Positions 1 to 12,257 of a stretch of DNA of 64,000 nucleotides are shown here, piece after piece. This DNA comes from Sequoia sempervirens. Taxonomy: Eukaryota; Streptophyta; Pinopsida; Cupressales; Cupressaceae. Where the stretch lies: positions 42,721,986-42,785,985 of the forward strand of contig VDFB02000003.1 in NCBI GenBank assembly GCA_007258455.2. The letters are read 5' to 3'. The position numbers and the translations under genes were made by a program. The notes under the pieces are model-generated. The model made no database searches. It worked only from the letters and a program-made list of their open reading frames with translations, and was not told the origin of the DNA. Every line of letters starts with the position of its first letter. Position 1 is the first letter of the stretch.

Positions 1-3000
1 AAGTGCAAAAATGCCCATCAACAATAATTGAAATGAAAAGGATAAATGAATGAAACAATCTATGTCACAACTCACCAAACCCTCAATGGCTTCCCTTAGA
101 GGACTAAATTCTAACACATCACTATAAGGATTGGATCTTGCATGAATTGGCATGAATTGGCTTGAATGATTTATTGATTTAATGCTTGAATGCTTGAAAC
201 CTACATCATAATATTAGCTCCAAAATATAATGTGAACACATATAAATTTTACATGATATTATCTTGATTACTACTTTAGATGCTTGGTAAATCTATTGTT
301 CAATGCTTTTGACAATAATTTTTTCTCTTGTGAAAGTTTCCTTAATGCTAGATTATTTGAATTGATAAAATAACTATGTATTTATAGGTTTTTATCTAAT
401 TTCTTGAAAATTAGATTTCACAAGCCGACATTTGAAACCTGAATTTGAATCATTAAAATGCTGCCAAAAACATGTTAAAATTTGGGACCTAGAACCAAGA
501 GAGAATGGGTCTTGGGACCTAAATCTAGGATAGACAATTTCTAAGGTGTTTTAAAATAAAGTTAGCATTTGTTTAATATAAGTTTCCCTTTCAGAAAATG
601 GGAATAATAAGGCTTAAGAATGCATAATTTAGGCAATTAGAAGCTTAACTAAGTCCAATTAATTAAAGAGATACAAAAATAGTGTGAAAAAGTAAAGGTG
701 TACATTTTTCTACACTACACTTAGCCCCCACTTTAGTGAGAGTATGATCTTATGCTCAAACTCATACTAAAGTAGACAAATGTATGTCAAGAGGGGTCCA
801 AGTGCACAAATTTTAGAAAGATAGGATGAAAAAGATCAAGGAGGTTGTGCAAGACCCTAGGATCAAGATCCCATGGAAAACCAACATAAGCACAAAGGGG
901 CACACACACATTTATGATTTTAAGCAGCAAGAAAATATACGCAATCGTACAATGTCAAAATTGATGCGAAAATAAAAAGATAGGACTAGCAACTTGCATT
1001 ATACCACCTCCATTAAATACATTCATAAGGATGTAAAATTACTTATGAAACACATGGCTCTATAGGCAAGCAAGTTGTGTTATGCTAGGTGGCCATGAAA
1101 AATACGCTCACACAGTGCAGTCTAATATACACTAGGTGAGTCCCCAAGATAGATATGAGAAGCACACACTAGGTCTACAAGGCATGATGCCATAAAAGAA
1201 GTGGTGATGGGAAAGTCAACTCAGGTCTACAAGCTCCCATACGTCAACCATACCAAAAGCTATACTCTCTGATAACTTTGATAAGGTGACACACTAAATG
1301 GATAAAGGTTTTCATGAGGCTAGAAAGCTGCATTATGCTAGACACTCATGACATAAAGGCACCAAAAAGCAAGTTATGTTATGCTTAGTGGCCAAAAGTT
1401 TTGGTTTAAGATAATAGGATAATCAAAGGGGTTTTGCATATTTCATGAAAGGTCTCAACTAAGGGAACAACACACTCAATGTCACCAAGAGAGGACTAGT
1501 TGAGGATAAATTCACACCTTAGGGAATGCAAGCCATAACATTACCACTAAGAGGAATGTCATATGCCAAGAAAGGTCACACTCTTGAAGGAAATCAACCT
1601 AATGTCACCACCAAGAAGACACATCACATGAAATAAGAAGACCACACTATGAATAAAAGGTTCACACTTCCTAGGAGATGTATGTTATCATCACTAAGAA
1701 AGGAACATGCAAACAATGAATGGGGGACAATATTCCCCCCATTTAAAATGTCAACATACTTGCTATGCTGATATTTTTCCCCACCCTGGAACATATCCAT
1801 CAATAATACTCACGGTTGGTGGAGTAGAAAATACTCTTACATTAATCAAATCTGAAATCAAATAGCAATCTCAATGGAGATATGATCACACCACCTTAAA
1901 CAACAAAGATTGAATGCAAAATCTGCAAACTAGAATCAATGTATTATGTCTCAAACTTGCAAGAAGGCTTACATAACTTCAACAAATCTAATTATATCAT
2001 ATTTTACAATCCCTAGGACTGATGTAAATCAACTCAAAACAATTTACAATCTTATTTTTATATGAAAATTAAGAAATACAACAACAACAACTTTCCTCCT
2101 TTCAACTACAACCTCCAATCTTCAACCTGTAGCGTCCAATCTCCAACCTTCCACTTAATCAATCTTCAACAATGGTCTCGAACAATGCTTGGATGTTGTA
2201 ATAACCTCCTCAAAACTGCAACAAAATGAATTCTCCATCCTCACCAAGAAAATCCATGCCTGCAATGAACACCTTCAAATTCTAGCCAAGAATGGCTACT
2301 AAGACATAGCCCAATTTGCTTGTAGTCTTCCAAAATAGGCTCCAAAACTTCTCCAGCAAAAATTCATGACCAAGATGGGAAGAAAACTCCCAAAAATTCA
2401 TCCCAAAAACTTTCCATAATATAGAAAATGCTTTCATAAATCTACTCCCACCAAAATTGCCAAAATTGGAGTCAATTCCTAGATTTTAGGTTAGTTTCCA
2501 ATATAACTCATGCCAACTCACCTTGGGTGCCCACATTTTCATGAATGAATTAATTAAATTTATAAATGCATCATTAAAACTGATAACTCTCTTCAAATCT
2601 CACACCTAAGTCCATTTTCGCAAATTTTAAATTGACAATATCTCAAAGTTCCCTCTTAAATTATCTCCACTGAGAATTTGCAATAAAATAATAAAAAGGG
2701 TAATAATTTAATATTTATTTTATTCTAACCTTTCAAATTACCATATTAAATAAATCACCCACCAAACCTTAGGAAAATATAAAAATTAAAATGCATTCTT
2801 TTGGTTGATGCAAGATTTCTCTCACAACCTAGGATGCTCCTGCATCAACAATGTAGATTATTTATATCACCCTCAATGCAAGTGACACAAAAGCATGCAT
2901 TTTCTCTTGCTCATATAACAAGTGGCTTTCTATTTCTCTTAGTCTTTGCCTAATTCCCATGCGCCTCCCATTCTATATCTTGTTTGAATTAAATTTGTAT

Positions 3001-3939
3001 TATTTATAATTTTAGATTATATGTTATATTATTACTTTGTAAGCATTATCATCAACCATGATGTGTAGGGAACTATTGTTTGGATATCATGTGATAACTT
3101 TTACTATTCATTTTGGTTACCTTTTGAATTGTAAGGCTTGCCTATTTTATTCCTAGTGATACTATTGTTAGATATATTAATTAGTTTGATTTGAATTATT
3201 TATTAGGAATTTTTTTAGTTAATTTACATTTATGTGTTATAATGTGTTGATTATATTATTCTTTTGATTATCATTGAAGGATGCTATTTATATTATGAAA
3301 TAGTATGAAATATTATTGTAAGAACAAATGTATGTGATTGTTTTAGATGGTGTACATTATCACTATTATTTTAATTCTTAATATTATTTAGATTATGTAT
3401 TGACAATGTTTCTAGAATGTAGATTTAATCCAATTCAATGAAAACATTAGAGGTTTTCCCAAATAGTCATCATTGTAATTTGTCTATGAAACCTAGACAA
3501 AGACTCATGGGAGGGATATGGTATTTATGTTTAATTATGTAAGTGCAATGTTAAATTTTAAATTGAGATTAGAGTAGTGTTAATAGTCCCCTTTATTGTT
3601 ATTTTTGTGAAAACTTAGTGCCTAGATTATGCTTACTATGGTTATGGGCACTTTTTTATGTGAAATTTTTATAATTTTTTATATTTTAACCCTATTAATT
3701 CCCTTGAAAATAAATGAATGAAAATGAGGTCTTGAAATGAAGGTGAAGAGTCACCTCCTCATGAGAAGAGGAAGGGTCATTCAATTATTCTATTTATTTT
3801 ATTTTCTTTAGAAAATAAAGAAGAAATATGAAGATGAGTCATTGTAAGTTTTATTTTAGCATAAATTGTTGAGAAAAACAAGGACTTATTTTGAGAAAAT
3901 ATTTTGCATTTTTGATAATGGAGATTTCAAGAAAATAGC
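1..3939. other. Gene-free repeat-like DNA
   Basis: No gene was recognised here. The stretch is AT-rich and stop-laden in all frames. Around 680-1700 it has the wording of a retrotransposon leader or LTR, with a loosely repeated motif containing 'gttatgcta' (near 1079-1087, again near 1376-1384 in a variant form). From 2990 to 3660 it is mostly AT-rich filler. It probably represents decayed LTR-element sequence upstream of the copia remnant, but no LTR boundary, primer-binding site or target duplication could be fixed. Confidence 0.4.
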
Positions 3940-3954
3940 TTTACTAGTTGGGAA

Positions 3955-5440
3955 ATAAGGGTTGTATCAAGTGACCATTGGTATAGAACTTGAACCAAAA
4001 ACTACAGAAAAGAGAAAATGGTTTGATAGATATGATGAAGAATTTGGGATATTATGCATGTCTATGTCTCCTAATATCCTCTTTCATGTTGGTTCTTGTA
4101 CTACACCCAATAAGATCTAGACTTATTTAGAGACCTTGTTTGGAAAGCATGATATATTATGAGGGTTTTAGTTGGAGAATTAACTTATTGGTTTGAATCT
4201 TATAGATTTTGATAGAATCCATGATTTTATTCAAACTCAAATCTCTTATATTGTAGATGACACAATATTTTATTGATAAACAAGAATTTGAATTGATTAT
4301 TTCCATCCTTTCCAAGCTTGGTCTTAATTATTTAGTTTTTATTTCTACCTTCTATGCTAGTAGAGATGCTCTTGGTACTACATTTACAATTCCTTCACTT
4401 GATGATTTTTTCGTCTCTCACCAAAGATTAAGAAAAGTTCGTACAAATGGGTGCATTTAATTCTTCCAAACCATAGGCTATTATTGCAACTCAAAGCATA
4501 TAATATCAAAATGCTTCAAAATTTAAGAAATAGGAAAATAATAATTTAAAGAGCAATGATCAAGAAAAGGAATCATTTTCATATGATACCTCTAAGTCCT
4601 CTTCCTCTTCTAAGGGGGACTCATCTAAGAAGGAGATACCAAAATGTGCATATTGTAAAAAAAGAAAGTACATGATCAACATTAGTGTTATGCAAAATAG
4701 ATTGATGAGCTAAAAAAACTTCTTCAAGAGAACAATATTTAATTGCCTTAATCTATGTCATCTAGTGCATCCTCTTCTTTGATATTATCACCTACACAAT
4801 CAAAGTTAGCTAGCATGAAAAGTATAATAGACAAGATGAAAGTAAGTACACTCTTTACTTCTACCATTTTTTAGTCAAGATGATGGCTTCTTGATTCAAG
4901 AGCTTCATATCACATGGATTCGCCATAGGGTATGTTGTCTTCATTTGAGTCTTGCACTTTACCACACATACTAATGGGAAACGACACATATATGGGTGTT
5001 TGTAGGAAATAATTTATTTCTATTAATGATAGCACATTTCATGATGTTCGTTGTGTTCCTTCACTATCCATCAATATCATGTCCACCTATAAAATTACAC
5101 AATGATGTGGGGAAGACTATTGATTTCACACTTGATTCAAAATTTATCAAAGACTTGCAAAGTAGATATATTTTCATAGTTGGGATGGTTGATCTTGCAT
5201 CTCGATTGTATTCCTTCTTACATTTTTCTTTGGATGATCTTACAACACCTTTGACTAGTATTCTCTCTCAAATTACTATAGTTGATTAGATACCTAATGA
5301 GAATTTTGGTCACTTGAACCTATGTGCACCTCCATCCACCTTGGTTCATGATACTTGTGTTGATCTTCCATCTCCTCCACCTCCTACATCTTCAATAATC
5401 AATTTGGTTCAATATGATGTTACTAGTATTTTAGATTAAA
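3955..5440 (+). pseudogene. Ty1/copia Gag-protease remnant
   Basis: This is a broken copia polyprotein. Reading through stops and frameshifts, 3961-4460 encodes a UBN2-type Gag core, recognisable by the pattern 'RYDEEFGILCMSMSP' and, at 4257-4400, 'ISILSKLG.NYLVFISTFYASR'. A zinc knuckle follows near 4640-4700 (CAYC, then H and C after a one-base frameshift). The aspartic protease start lies at 4884-4920 and reads WLLDSRASYHM, where active copies have D-S-G; the glycine codon is AGA. Around 5140-5215 'FIKDLQSR' resembles the GAG-pre-integrase segment. No integrase, reverse transcriptase or RNase H follows before the 3' LTR, so the element is internally deleted as well as mutated. Confidence 0.75.
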
Positions 5441-6141
5441 CATTATGGGATGATTTCTTTTAGACATTGCAAATTTATTTGTAAAGTCAGACATTGCATA
5501 TATCAGGGACACTATTAAGGATATTCATTTCCTATTTGATGACATCTATAGAAAACTTTTTATAACATTATCAATGCCTTTGGAGATTGTTCTAAATGAT
5601 TCTTCATAGTGGTTTAGATTTGTTTCATCTAACATGGCATCTTTGGATTCAAACATGTGGACACTTGAGTGGTTTTTAGAGGCACGCATCATGAAACTTG
5701 TTTTCACATCTCTCTTTAGGAATTTCTTCTGCATTTTCCATTGGATATATTTCTTCCCAAGGGGAGGAATTTTTTTTGGCAATGTTGGATCATCTTCAGT
5801 ATTCTTCTTGATGCATTTACCTTTGGCATAGGAGCTACTTCCTCTTGAGGGGGCTAATCATATCATATTTCCTCTCATATGAGGGGATCTTGATTGTACT
5901 TATGTTATTTAAGAGGTACTTTGAGTCCACATATTGAGTCCTACATTCTTTCATCATGTGTACACATTTATTTATTTATCTCCTTTAGAGAGAAAATGTT
6001 TTAATGAGTTTTCTCCTTTTCTCCAATTATTACAGATATATTTGTTTGTACATGGGTACCTCATAAAGACTTGTAGTTGAAACCCATCCATACATTCATC
6101 ATTAGTTTTTTAACTTCTCCCTAAGTTTTAGTTAAGGGAGG
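5441..6141 (+). other. Copia 3' internal remnant and polypurine tract
   Basis: No coding similarity was recognised between the protease/pre-integrase part and the LTR. The stretch is AT-rich and stop-laden. It ends in the purine run 'ttaagggagg' (6132-6141) immediately before the LTR start, which is the position and composition of a polypurine tract priming plus-strand DNA synthesis. It is therefore read as what remains of the element's 3' internal region after loss of the pol core. Confidence 0.5.
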
Positions 6142-6522
6142 TGTTATATTAAATAGGTAATCACCTAAATAACTAATTAATTAATTATCAGGTCTTCTTT
6201 TACACTAGCATACTTAATCTAAACTTAGGCTGAGTATTTTTTTGTCTCAAGTCATAAGATGAGTACATATTTCATGATCTAATTTAATCCTCACCTAAGG
6301 TTTCATCTAACTAGAATTTTCTTTCTTTAATATAAGGATTTATTTTTGTATTTTGTAACTATTTGAAATAGTTGCATATTGAAGGCTTCAAGGAGTTATA
6401 TTCTTAGAGGAAGATTTGAAGTCAATTTTTTTGTTACGATGATTAATTCTTGTGAACTTACAACCCTTATAAATGAACTTCTTAATCTCTACATTCATTT
6501 AATTTAATTTCTTTTTCCAACA
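6142..6522 (+). repeat. Copia 3' LTR
   Basis: A 381-bp block begins TGTTATATTAAATAGG directly after a polypurine tract and ends ...TTTTTCCAACA, giving the short inverted ends TGTT...AACA typical of Ty1/copia LTRs. The AT-rich body contains the kind of sequence expected for U3/R, such as 'aatataagg' near 6340. The 5' partner LTR was not found upstream, so the element is incomplete and its target-site duplication cannot be checked. The five bases after the LTR are AGCGC. Confidence 0.65.
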
Positions 6523-6783
6523 AGCGCTCTGCCTGAGCTGGAGTCCTTGCCTTGAGCAGGTCTGATTGTAGCGAAAATAGTGACAATTGTCAAAAGAGGA
6601 CATAGAGTGCATAAGTCTGTATTGCAAGAGACAGTCATTATAAAATCTCGCTTTCCTATCTCTGTTGATCGGCCACTTGCAAAAAGGAAGGCAATTCTAG
6701 AAATGGGATTTTCTCAGACTGAGAATATTGAAGTCTTCAAATGATTAAGTTGTATCTGTTTTTAAACCAGTGAATGGCCATGA

Positions 6784-7062
6784 ATGGGATTTGGTCAATT
6801 GTTAGAGACAAAAGATAAGATTTTGAATCAAATTCTAGTGAATTGGGAAAACCGGCATTCATCTTCAATTGGTTCTACTGTGAGATTGAATATTACAGAC
6901 CCTGACTTGATTTGGGAAATTTTGTGTAACAAATCTGGCCTATATAAGAAGAGTACACAGATGAAGCAACTCAATGGAGATGGTCTTGTCAGTCTGGAAG
7001 GAGAAATGTGGGCTCAACATTGTAGAATTATCAATCCTGCTTTCCATATTGACAAATTGAAA
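6784..7062 (+). pseudogene. CYP72-clan cytochrome P450 exon fragment
   Basis: The translated stretch matches the N-terminal part of CYP72-type P450s: a 'RLNITDPDLIWEILCNKSG' segment, then 'SLEGEMWAQHCRIINPAF' and 'HIDKLK'. In the family these lie before and at the B/C-helix region, and the W-x-x-H-R-R heme-side motif is here W-A-Q-H-C-R. A plausible splice donor (AAA|GTTTGC) follows the final lysine, as expected at a CYP72 exon boundary. Upstream the frame hits a TGA just before the ATG, so the signal anchor and proline-rich hinge are missing. No later exon, and no F-x-x-G-x-R-x-C-x-G heme-binding motif, was found downstream. It is read as a truncated pseudogene or captured exon. Confidence 0.7.
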
Positions 7063-9008
7063 GTTTGCTCTTTTGTTCTTTTCTTTGGTCACAATCATTC
7101 AAGTCATTGCTTGGAGACACCGTGTCTTGTTATTGTTAGCTAAGGTTCATGACAGTTTTGAGGGGGAGAGTTATTTTTCTTTGAAAACAGTTTTGATACA
7201 CCATAGAGAAGCTTAAGAAAAGGACATTAACAGATATATATTCCCATTGTATTATCTATGTGGAAGAGGATGGGTTGAAGCAAATCTACAGCCACATGAC
7301 CAAGTTTAGCACATAAGGGTTGAACCTTTACATTATTGAGTCAGCAGACAGTAGTGAGTTTGTTAATGTGTAGCGAGCATTGTGTGCAGGTTTTGACAAT
7401 CAGGGGTGATGAATTTCATAATGCTAGTTAGTGCTATTAGCTGATTTTTCAATTGGTTTAGACCATCACCTCTAATACTAACCACAGGTATCCATTGAAA
7501 CTATTAAGATTTAAAAATAAACTTGCACTAAATCGCAAAAAAGTTCTCAAAGATATCATATGCAATTTAAGCCATGTATTGTAAAATGACTTAAGCAAAA
7601 TAAGTATCGTAGTCTGAAAAAGTATCATGTATATATATGGGTTTTTTTTGACATATGCAAACAAGAGCATGGATGGCGTGTTGCTGAAGCTAGACCTGTT
7701 CCATCAACTATATGCCATGGATTCTTACTCCTAAGCATGCCAAAGTTATTTGGCAAAACACACTGGTTGCTATTTCTGCTAATGCATTAAAAATCTTTTC
7801 TTCTTTCTGCCACCCATTTGTTGTTTTGGTCGAGAAAAATATCCTGTATCACCAACAATTAGTAGTGAAGGGTTAAGCTTTTAACAGTGTTTGATTGCAA
7901 TAGTGCATTAATAATGTCATAATTCAATGCTTAAAAGTTGAAGAGCCAAAAGACTAATGAATCTTTGAAAAATTCTCACATGCAATGTTAAAATGGAAAT
8001 GGAAGACAAACAGATGTGTTGTCAGTTATGAGATACAAAACTGCTCGTGTTGACTCTATTCATTTCTTCTATTTTGATATTTCCTACAAACAGTAGCTTG
8101 TAACTTATGCAGAACATGGCTAACATAGCCAGAGCCGCATGGCACAAACGGAAAGGCATTAGAATGTCACAATATATTCTCGTGTTCTAGGAGATGTCCT
8201 GAAGTTGATGGTGCAAAATGTTGCGTAACACTGCATCTCAAACAAAGTCACAAATCTACATGGAACAACTTACCAGTTAAATGCTTCTGAGATAAAGTTA
8301 ATTGAAATGATATTTATTTATCTGTTTATCTTGTTTGTTTTATGAAAAATATCTAATTGGCAATCCATTTGTGGTCTAGTGGTTGAGATTTGTTTTGAAT
8401 TTTAAATATCCTTTCTTGGTTTTAGGTCTAGTAAATATATCATCACTTATAGCATAAATCTACATGCTCTATCTTGTATGTTCTGCTTAAACCATAACCA
8501 AATAACAATTCTTATGACCTGAGGGAGCAGAGAATCTGATAATTGTTTTGCATCCCAAGGGTTACAAAAGCAAGCATCTATTGAACAAGGAGACAAGCAA
8601 ACAAATCCTTTTTTTTATAATGATTTTGCATTTAAAATGAAATGTACACAGACCTGATTTTTACCCCTAGGAACAAACTCTTGTTCTCAACCAAATGGTG
8701 CCAGTTAAAATTTGTAAAGATGCCTATTGTGTATTAAAAAATTAAGTGTCTCAAAGCAATAGCGAAAAGAAATTGGAATGCAGGTCTTCTACGGTTGTTT
8801 TGACATGAAGCAAATACTGTGTCTATTTTTTGGTTTTGGGTAGTTCCAGTGTAGTTAAGTGTTATTCTATATTGATGAGCAATACAGTCCAAATGCCATG
8901 TTTTAACATAAAGATCAAATTCAGAAGACCTTTATACTTATTGGTAATGGACATATGACAAAGAGAAATCAAGAATTTGTATTCTAAATAAGAAGAAGCT
9001 AAGTCTAC
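7063..9008. other. Non-coding stretch between gene fragments
   Basis: No further P450 exon and no other protein similarity was recognised on either strand. It is ordinary AT-rich sequence with short unconvincing reading frames. Near 8371 there is a tRNA A-box-like string (TGTGGTCTAGTGG), but without a clear B box or tail. Confidence 0.35.
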
Positions 9009-9100
9009 CTTTGCTCCAAGGTCAAACTTATATCCCATAAGAAGGGAAAAGGGTAATCCAATAACATAATAGCACCCTACGTTTACATAGGCTATCAAAC
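9009..9100 (-). pseudogene. MATE transporter exon fragment
   Basis: On the minus strand a 92-nt segment, bounded by an AG acceptor and an AAG|GTAGAC donor, encodes 'IAYVNVGCYYVIGLP' followed by 'GYKFDLGAK'. This is the pattern of a transmembrane segment in the C-terminal half of plant MATE/DETOXIFICATION proton-coupled multidrug transporters, where the next exon normally starts G-I-W. A weak G-I-W is seen at about 8890-8900, but without an acceptor and soon followed by a stop. None of the other exons, including the N-terminal half, was found. It is a single-exon scrap, most likely non-functional. Confidence 0.6.
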
Positions 9101-10314
9101 CTTTAACAATGAAAAATCTTAAGAGAAACATTTTTGCTCAAAATGAGGTATTCTAAATTTGAGGGCACTTGGCATTAGGCTACTCTACATTGTTGTTGAT
9201 ATGGTAAAGTGCTCTGGCAGGGCGATCTTTAAGTTGGTTTCTCTTTGTAATCCAATCCAGATAATTATATCCATTCGGTACTTGTGGGATTCTAGAAAGG
9301 GTTGAAGTCATTGTGTGTTATTATATTATGCATATTTAGGCAGATAGAGCAGATGATTTTAGTTTGTCTATCTACACAAAAAGGTTGATCAAGCACACCC
9401 GCACAGAAATGTACCAGGTCTCTGTTTTAGGAATAATTTTTTACAAGTTGGATTGGTTGCTGAGTGATGTTGGATCTTTTAGTAACATACATGATGAAAA
9501 GGCAATATTTCATTACACAGGGGGGAACCTTGACATAAACAATAATACATGAAGTCGTTAAGTCCCAGCTTAAGCTTTGTTTTGTTTTGCTTTCACAACA
9601 CAATGTGATTTGTGACAACTAGTCTCTTAGTCAAAGTCATTGTTTACAAAATTGGTGAGCCAAGTACTGCAGATGAACTTGTGAGTTTCTTTGTAAATCT
9701 CTCTATAGCTCTAGAGTTTTTTTTGCAGAGTATTCCCCTCGGCTTGTCACGTAAAAATAATTTACAGGCCCTTTATTTTTTGTCCATTTGATCTTCAATG
9801 ATTAGGATTTATCGACTTCTCGAGGGATTAAAAGGATTTATAAACAGTTGTTTATGACTCATAAAATAATGAAAAATGGGATATGTGATTGTTATCCCTA
9901 TGTCCTCAAAGTCCTTAAATGGGGTCTATCGGTGGGCTTCTGCCCCTCTATTCTGCCCTGTATTGATGCAGGTAATGTGCCTGGGGTGCTGAATCTTGTC
10001 CCAGCTGGGGGCTGCTGACCCCTCCAGAACTCTGCTCTGATATTAGAAAGGAAAAAACATTAAAATTGTTTCGGATTGTTTGGCAAGGACAAACAAAGTG
10101 CAGAGTTCTTCAAAAACTGTGTTTTTCCCCTTTTTCTTTAAACTTCAGTGGTTATTATCTCCTTGCAATTAAATCTTGGGTAGTTGAATTCCATTTGCAC
10201 TTTTAGTTTTCCCGATTCTGAGTAATGCCACAATTATATGAATTGATATCATACCATTATAATGACTTGATATAATACTAAAAATGTATTTAAGTTTTTT
10301 TTAAAATCAAATAC
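9101..10314. other. Non-coding stretch
   Basis: No gene was recognised. A more GC-rich patch lies at about 9905-10040, but no convincing exon could be read there. No downstream exon of the UBP12-like gene fragment (the end of the MATH domain or the peptidase Cys box) was found on the minus strand. Confidence 0.35.
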
Positions 10315-11008
10315 CTTTTCGTATAGAATATTTTGAGGTAATCTGATTAACAACAGCCAGGCTAAATTGAGCTTGTCTACTCCAACCATAAGGTAACGTG
10401 GCCGCATCAGCCACATCTAAATACATAGATAGCTGATCTACATTGTTTCCTTTTGGAAAAATTAGCACCCTGCCTGGCTCATATAGACAAAATTCTGCTT
10501 TCCATAAAATTAACTTCTCCCTAATTCAATTTAACCACAAATGATTCATAAACATCAAAATTAAAGTCTACATGCTATGAAGTAATTTGCTAGGGTTTTA
10601 TGCAAGGTGGAATTTAATATTTCCTCAATTCCAACAATCTTCAAATTCTATAAATGTCACTTATGACTGCCTCAAATAACAAATCAATCCACAGATTTTG
10701 ATATTCACAAGCTCTAAAGTTAACTGTTGGGGCTTTGCAAGGAGTGTGATTTGGTTATTCATTAAATTAAGTACTATACCGTGTATGCGGAACTTCCTCC
10801 ACCCTACTTAATTAAGCATAAATAAAACAACTAAACTACCACAAACGAACAAAAATCACTTACCATTGAAATCCTCCAATGGTAAAAATGTCAGGGTAAT
10901 GTTTCTTCACAGTTAACCTCGAAAAATTATCAATTTCCCAGGTAAATCTAGATGGAGGGGGGTCTTCAGAAGGCTGATTTTCCACGGTACTTACAGTGTC
11001 GCCTTGCC
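10315..11008 (-). pseudogene. UBP12/UBP13-like deubiquitinase, two MATH exons
   Basis: Two adjacent minus-strand exons encode the start of the MATH (TRAF-like) domain of plant ubiquitin carboxyl-terminal hydrolases 12/13. The first (10864-11008, 145 nt) reads 'VENQPSEDPPPSRFTWEI' then 'KKHYPDIFTIGGFQ', ending TG|GTAAGT. The second (10315-10469, 155 nt) starts after GGCAG, completes the split Trp codon, and reads 'LIFPKGNNVDQLSMYLDVAD' then 'LPYGWSRQAQFSLAVVNQ', ending AAAAG|GTATTT. The intron is 394 bp and both frames are open. In UBP12 this domain binds substrates and precedes the Cys-His peptidase domain. Exon 1 and everything after these exons were not found in the window, so this is a two-exon fragment unless the remaining introns are extremely long. 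Confidence 0.8.
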
Positions 11009-11366
11009 CTACAATTGTGTGCAAAACATTTCCAAGAATTAGGAAATTTAACAATTAAAAATTTGAGATGCCCGTGTGTAAAATTTTGACATGTCTGAAA
11101 TCGGTATTCTCTTCACTACCAAAATAAGTTAAAAGGGTGAAGCACAAGAAAAAAATAGTGGACAAAGCATAAAGCAATGCAGAACAATTAGCCGTGCATG
11201 GTTATGGTTAAAAATTTATATAATGCAGGTGCATTACATTAGTTTAGCAGTATTGCAAGTGTATTTACTTCCACCATCACATACATGGTGACATATAGTA
11301 ATATAAACCTGTAGCAAGAAAACAGAGAACAAAATGAATGAAGAGAATGCAATTGCTTGTGCCTCA

Positions 11367-11510
11367 AGACACTAATATATCCTCCATGACCAGAAACGTG
11401 TGATTCTCCAACTCAAAGTGAGTAAGCAAAGACGGAAGAAAAAGATGATCCAAACAAGACAGAATCTCCTTTTCTGTAGCTGTCGTTATAGACGTAATTT
11501 CTTTTACCCT
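11367..11510 (-). pseudogene. AGC-kinase-like fragment (weak)
   Basis: The end of a minus-strand open frame reads 'TEKEILSCLDHLFLPSLL' followed by 'THFE' and 'LVME'. This is the pattern of the C-helix through strand 5 of plant AGCVIII kinases such as D6PK, where a T-E-x-E-I-L...L-D-H-P-F-L-P motif carries the C-helix glutamate. The frame stops soon after, and no glycine loop, catalytic loop (HRD) or DFG motif was found nearby. Further upstream in the same frame, 'SCAKLRAREQAIDIHQKII' vaguely resembles a pentatricopeptide repeat, so the frame may be a patchwork or a coincidence. Confidence 0.4.
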
Positions 11511-11729
11511 AGCCGGCGGGCGGGAAATCGATCTCGAACTACAGTGGGGAGTATGGGAAGGAGGTGAATCAACTGCGTCGTTGATTATCTTTTGATGGAT
11601 GTCAATAGCTTGTTCCCGAGCTCTTAACTTGGCACAAGACACGTGAACTGTTTGACAAAATGCCCCAAAGAGATTCAATCTCATGGATTGCAGGATATGC
11701 ACAAAATGGGTTTGCTGCCATCCTGACAA

Positions 11730-12249
11730 TGTCTAAAAGATAGCAGCAGCACTTGCATAAATCATCAGAAATAAAAGCGAGGAGGACTCAAACAGAGAGT
11801 CTAGAATGCATGACATTCAAATTAAGCTAGAGAAAGCAGTGAATTTGGATTTTTCTTTTCTAGCTTTGCGTGGAATGAAACAAATTACACATTAGAAAGC
11901 ATCATATCAATGAAGAGCATATGACAACAGGGTGCATCCACCCTGACGATTTTAACACCAATGTGTCCCAACACTATTTTTATTTAGTGGAGTTGCCAGT
12001 CATCAAAATCAAAGCCCAAAGAGACTTGAGCGGAAGTGTTTCCCATGATAATGTATTGATGTGGTGGCTATTTTTAGAAACTTTGGACAGATTAAAATAG
12101 TTGCACATGTTGTGGTCTATGTTTCTCACCATCTACATTTCATGGTTTACAATGCACATATTTAACACATCTTTACTTAATGTATTACATTCTTTATAAA
12201 CAGATTAGAATGACACACATTTTAGTAGAATATGTTTCTTGTCATCTGT
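11730..12249. other. Non-coding flank of hAT-like element
   Basis: No feature was recognised. The stretch ends with GTTCCTTG at 12250-12257, the left copy of the target-site duplication of the adjacent transposon. Confidence 0.4.
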
Positions 12250-12257
12250 GTTCCTTG

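Noticed and set aside
8365..8470. tRNA A-box-like string, possible SINE
   Set aside because: No usable B box, tail or target duplication.
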